The translations under genes were made by a program, and so were the position numbers. Shown here piece by piece: positions 7,486 to 10,998 of a stretch of 10,998 bases of DNA. A model generated the notes under the pieces. It saw nothing but the letters and a program-made list of their open reading frames with translations. It was not told the origin of the DNA and ran no database searches. Source of the DNA: Entophlyctis helioformis (taxonomy: Eukaryota > Chytridiomycota > Chytridiomycetes > Chytridiales > Chytriomycetaceae). The first letter of the stretch is position 1. The number at the start of each line of letters is the position of its first letter. The stretch covers positions 1 through 10,998 of the forward strand of contig JAHLKH010000466.1 of the NCBI GenBank assembly GCA_025526915.1, written 5' to 3'.

Positions 7486-10400
7486 ATGCTCAACAAGGTG
7501 CGGCTGGACGGCATCTGGCATCTCGCATGTCGCATTGGCTGGCATCTGCCCAGCCCTTCTTGGCCCCTCTTGGCCCTTCTTGGCCCAGCCCCGGCCGTGT
7601 CCGGATGCGTTGTTCTGGACATCGGCTGGCGCTCTGCACTGCCCTGCCTGCCTGCCTGTCTGACTGACTGGCTGCCTCGCCTGGCTGACTGGCTGCTCTC
7701 GCACGCCGTGCACCACAACTACAACTACAACCACAACTACAACCACCGCCATAACAGCTGTACGACTACCTGTCCAAGCACTCGCTGTCGTCGCAGCAGC
7801 CCGACCTGCACGTCGACATCATGGCCCTGCAGGCCCTCTTCACCACGCTGGTCACCGCCTGCTTCCTGGCTCCTGCAAAGGGTCCGTCTGCATGGCCCAT
7901 CGACCCATCTGCCCCATCCTCCATCCTCCATCCTCCATCTGCCGCATGCCATCTGCCATCTGCCATTCGCCTTGAACTGACTGTCCATCCTGGTCAACAG
8001 CTGGCAGACCGCCGACGCGAGAGGCTCGCGACACGCTCAAGATCATCGGCGTCGCCCTCACCCGGCTGCCAGCTGCCTTCTTTGCCCTGCCGACCAACCA
8101 GTCCACTCTTGCCGCTGCCGGTGTCGGTGCCGGTGCGGCAAACGCCGCCCTTCCGTCAACAACCGCCAACCCTCTGTCCACAACTGCCGCAACGCCTGCC
8201 AATGCGATCGCCGCCGCAAACACCGTCAACACGACCGACAAGCACTCCACGCAAGAAGTCGCCGTCTTTGGCAGTATCGTTGCCACTCAGCTGCCAAGAT
8301 ACGACCCGCGGCTCAAAACCTTCTTTGACGCCTGGCTCTTTGATGTGCTCCTCTGGTGCCTTGCGTCGCCTGCAATGCCCCCATCAATCGCCTCAGAGAT
8401 CCGCAAGACCCTGCGCGGCATCTGCGTCTTGTGCGCGACGACAACCCAAACGCCTTCATGATGCAGCAGCTGTTTCTGCACACGTCGACGTCGCCCTGAC
8501 CATCGAACAGTGCCTACACACACAGACGCCTGGCTCTCCCAGCTCAACGTGTTCTCTGGCTCTCAACAAGTACGAAGCCTCGCAGCCGTTCTGGCTCTCG
8601 TGCACCAAGCAGCACGCATCTGCATCTGCATCTGCATCTGCAACGTCTGCTTCTGCTGAGCGCGCTTCAACAATCCACCTGCAGGGCAATGCGCACATCG
8701 CAGCATTCGAGGCTCAGCTCTTTTCCCGTCTTGGGCATGATGCTACACCTTGGTTCAAACAGCGTGTTCCACAGCCTCGACAAACTGCAGGGTCTCTTTC
8801 GCGCTTCCTCCACTGGCGCTCGTCCTTCACAGACCCTACTCTGAATCTGTCGCTGATGCGTCTGCTCGAAACGACCCTGGCCATCCCGCAGCTGCCCGAC
8901 ACTCTGCAGCATAATGAGTGGGCCTGCTGCCTGATCCTCGGCCTGCTGGAGACGATCAAGTATCCGTCGATTGCCCAGTCCTCGTCTGCGGCCAACATCA
9001 CCAACAGTGCCAATGACACACCCGCAGACGGAGATGCGACTGTGCCTGTCAAAACAGCTGCATTCCAGGACGCGCTGGGCTCCAGCCTTGCCCATCTCAT
9101 GTCCAAGTCCAACATCGACTGGTCGCCCGTAACGGCTCAGTGCCAGCGCATCCTCGAGCCACGCGTCCTCGCCTCTCTCCAGAGCAAAGTGCTGCAGGTG
9201 CGTACATTCTATGCTATTGCTGGGAATGGCGTGGCTTGAACGGCAGGTGCTGACTAGGCCGCCTGCTGCAGGACACGCTGGGCTCTGTGCACTTGACGGC
9301 TGCGATCGAGGGGCTGCCGATCCCAACTACCAGGAGCAACGTCTTGCCCCATCCACTGCCAATGACGGGCGCACTCCGGCTGCCAGGCGTGTGGGACTCT
9401 TCGCATGCGCTCACGAGCACCCCCATGCTAGCAACAGCCAACGCAACAGGCACGCTCCGTCTAGGCAGCAAGCGCCGTCGCACGCTCGAGATCGTCTCCA
9501 CAATGCCAGCCAGACAGCCCACAGCCACGCAAGCGAAAGTCGCTTTGACTGCCATTTCAACCCCCGTGCCCAGATCCATCCAGCAGTGGAACGACCTGGA
9601 GGCTTTGGCCCTCGACGAGAAGCAGCCTATCGGCTTTGTGAGTTGGATCAGCCCATGGATTGCAGCTTGCCATTATGCCCTATTGACGCTTGCCTGTCTA
9701 ACTGAATGGCAGGACGCCTTCCAAGCCATACTGCTGAGCCTGCAGACGGGCTGGCGGAGAAGAGCTGACCAGATGCTTCCAGTCTCTGATGGCATCGGTT
9801 TACTCTGCGTGTCTCGAAGTCATCTCTGCCACATACTTGGGCAACGTCAACAACAACAACAACAACCAGCAAGTCAGTGTCGCGACAACAGACAAGTCTG
9901 CACGCCTCAACCACCTCATCTGCCTCGTCACGGTCTGCATCTCGCTGCCAGACACCTGTCTGACGGCAGACTTTGTCGCGTCGCAGATGCCGCTGCTGCC
10001 TGCACTCCTCGGCGTGCCGCTCTTCCGAAATGCGGCCATCTTTCTCGCAGACGCTTTGACTGCCGATTCCTTTGACTTTCTCAGTTTCAGTCGCTCGCTC
10101 GAGCCGCTGTCGCTCCCAGCCAACCAGCAACCAGCAGGACCAGCCAGGGAGGTCGTGCATCCCTTGCACCGGCCACGAAGAACGGCAGAAGCAGCAGCTC
10201 GAGTGCCTCCGCGCACTTGCCATCATCGGCCCGGTGCAGATCTGGAGGGACAGGTATCTCGGTGATGTTCATCAAGGCGACAGAGTCTGCCGCGTTAAGC
10301 TTCGCGTGGTCGCACATCATTGCGCTCCTCGGCACATTTGGCATCTCTGGCGCAGACGTGCACCAGCTGCACACCAATCTGTCGGCAGCTGTACTTGGCA

Positions 10401-10998
10401 ATCGGCAGTCGGCATCAAGGGACGCGATTGCCGCCATCCCGCTGTTGTGCTGTCTCTGCGCTGGCACCATCTCGCTCGCGCTGGACCGCCCCCACTGTGT
10501 CATCTGCGACGCAAGGCCAGGCGATGATCTGGACGAGTGCACCGATACCATGCCGCCTGCGCTGTGCGCCATGTGGCTTGGGTCGTGGGTCGAAATGGCG
10601 TCGACAAGCCGAATGCGCGAGAATCTCAATCGCTGGCCATGCTCTGCGCGGGCCTGTCGCGGTTCCTGTCACACATCCCCGAGTCTGCATTGACGTTCCT
10701 GCAGTTCAGCGGCCGCGAGCAGCTCCTGACGTTCTTGTCGCACGGCTCGCGCGCTGTGCGTACCCAGGCCCGCATCGCCATTCGCACTTTGCAGTCGCTA
10801 CCAACCCAGACCAGTGCTCAGAGAACATCACGATCATCATGGACCAGATCTCCCGCCTTGCGCGAACGCATGGATCGTCGCCGTTCCTGGAGACGTGCAT
10901 CATGGCGTGCGGTCAGCTGGCCCGTCGCTGTGGCACTGCCATCGAGCTCAAGATTCTGCGCGGCGTTCTCGAGTTCTTGATAGAGCAAACGGGAAGCG
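7486..10998 (+). CDS. Gene D: large helical-repeat protein of unknown function, frame-disrupted, 3' end off window
   Basis: Proposed exons: 7486-7497 (MLNK), 7758-7881, 8001-9197, 9272-9637 and 9713 (or 9783) to the edge. The coherent segments are Leu/Ala-rich helices typical of HEAT/ARM solenoids, for example LKIIGVALTRLPAAFFALP, FFDAWLFDVLLWCL, LMRLLETTLAIPQLPD, LMASVYSACLEVI, ALTFLQFSGREQLLTFLSH and ELKILRGVLEFLIE. I do not recognise the family. Low-complexity inserts are an Ala/Thr/Asn-rich linker (about 8110-8240), an Ala-Ser repeat (8610-8640) and a poly-Asn run (about 9850-9865). The frame changes near 8435, 8490-8525, 8600-8640, 8740, 8860, 10120-10160, 10255, 10560-10610 and 10797, with no intron to explain them. 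It may be a decaying gene or carry assembly indels. No continuous protein is proposed. Confidence 0.58.
7498..7757 (+). other. Gene D intron 1 (260 bp) after a 12-base coding exon
   Basis: The donor is GTGCGG after AAC AAG and the acceptor CCATAACAG; phase 0. The intron contains a TTGGCCC-type repeat (7554-7587), a TGCC/TGAC/TGGC tract (about 7640-7693) and a CAACTA tract (about 7708-7746). The 5' exon rests only on its ATG, donor and phase. Confidence 0.55.
7640..7746. repeat. TGCC/TGAC/TGGC and CAACTA tracts
   Basis: Two adjoining simple-sequence blocks lie in gene D intron 1: a tetranucleotide block and an AAC-rich block that ends just before the acceptor. Confidence 0.75.
7882..8000 (+). 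other. Gene D intron 2 (119 bp, phase 1) with CCATCCT repeats
   Basis: The donor is GTCCGT after A-P-A-K, and the acceptor GTCAACAG has AACTGAC about 20 bases upstream. Several CCATCCT and CCATCTG units fill about 7914-7965. Confidence 0.68.
8609..8642 (+). repeat. TGCATC hexanucleotide repeat in coding sequence
   Basis: Four TGCATC-type units encode Ala-Ser in the frame that continues downstream and Ile-Cys in the frame used upstream. A frame change of gene D falls here, which suggests a non-triplet length change or a read error in the repeat. Confidence 0.75.
9198..9271 (+). other. Gene D intron 3 (74 bp, phase 0)
   Basis: The donor is GTGCGT after S-K-V-L-Q, the branch site GCTGAC and the acceptor GCTGCAG. 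It joins to D-T-L-G-S-V-H-L. Confidence 0.78.
9638..9712 (+). other. Gene D intron 4 (75 bp) with a second possible acceptor at 9782
   Basis: The donor is GTGAGT after P-I-G-F. The first acceptor (ATGGCAG, branch TCTAAC) gives D-A-F-Q-A-I-L-L-S-L but then needs a frame step near 9770. The second (CTTCCAG at 9776-9782, branch GCTGAC) joins straight to S-L-M-A-S-V-Y in frame and makes a 145-bp intron. Confidence 0.6.

Noticed and set aside
7821..9239. A 472-codon open frame on the plus strand
   Set aside because: It reads through gene D intron 2 and then through 8003-8440 in a frame giving Pro/Ser/Arg-rich low-complexity text, while another frame there gives clean helices. Only its part after about 8865, and perhaps short pieces between 8490 and 8740, belong to gene D.

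Overview
The window is eukaryotic nuclear DNA. All four genes are interrupted by short introns with GT-AG ends (one GC-AG), and almost every intron has a CTGAC or CTAAC branch-site motif shortly before its 3' end. One gene belongs to a membrane protein family (UPF0658) known from fungi. A fungus is therefore most likely, perhaps an early-diverging lineage because prominin-like proteins are not typical of yeasts and moulds; that placement is inference.

Layout. Three genes run in tandem on the minus strand, read from right to left. Gene C (7309-5683) is a UPF0658 Golgi-type multi-pass protein in 5 exons. Gene B (5569-2065) is a complete 8-exon gene for a 1004-residue protein with five membrane segments and two large loops. 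Gene A (1978 to the left edge) is a second, incomplete gene of the same architecture. The gaps are only 113 bp (C to B) and 86 bp (B to A), and both hold the same pyrimidine-rich motif just after the stop codon. Gene D (7486 to the right edge, plus strand) diverges from gene C. It encodes a large, mostly helical protein of unknown function, probably a HEAT/ARM-type solenoid, whose coding sequence changes frame about ten times.

The main point of interest is the tandem pair A and B. Both have the prominin plan: a membrane segment, a cysteine-bearing short cytoplasmic loop, a second segment, a large outer loop with N-glycosylation sequons, a pair of segments, a second large outer loop, a fifth segment and a cytoplasmic tail. 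They share one intron at the same place and phase in the first loop, so they look like an old duplication. Gene A cannot be followed past its second loop because the window ends.

The gene models come from reading splice signals by eye. Gene B joins into an open frame of exactly 1005 codons across eight exons with every phase matching, and gene C into 346 codons across five. Gene A needs one or two frame corrections and gene D many, so their proteins are described only in segments. No tRNA, rRNA, transposon or CRISPR array was recognised.
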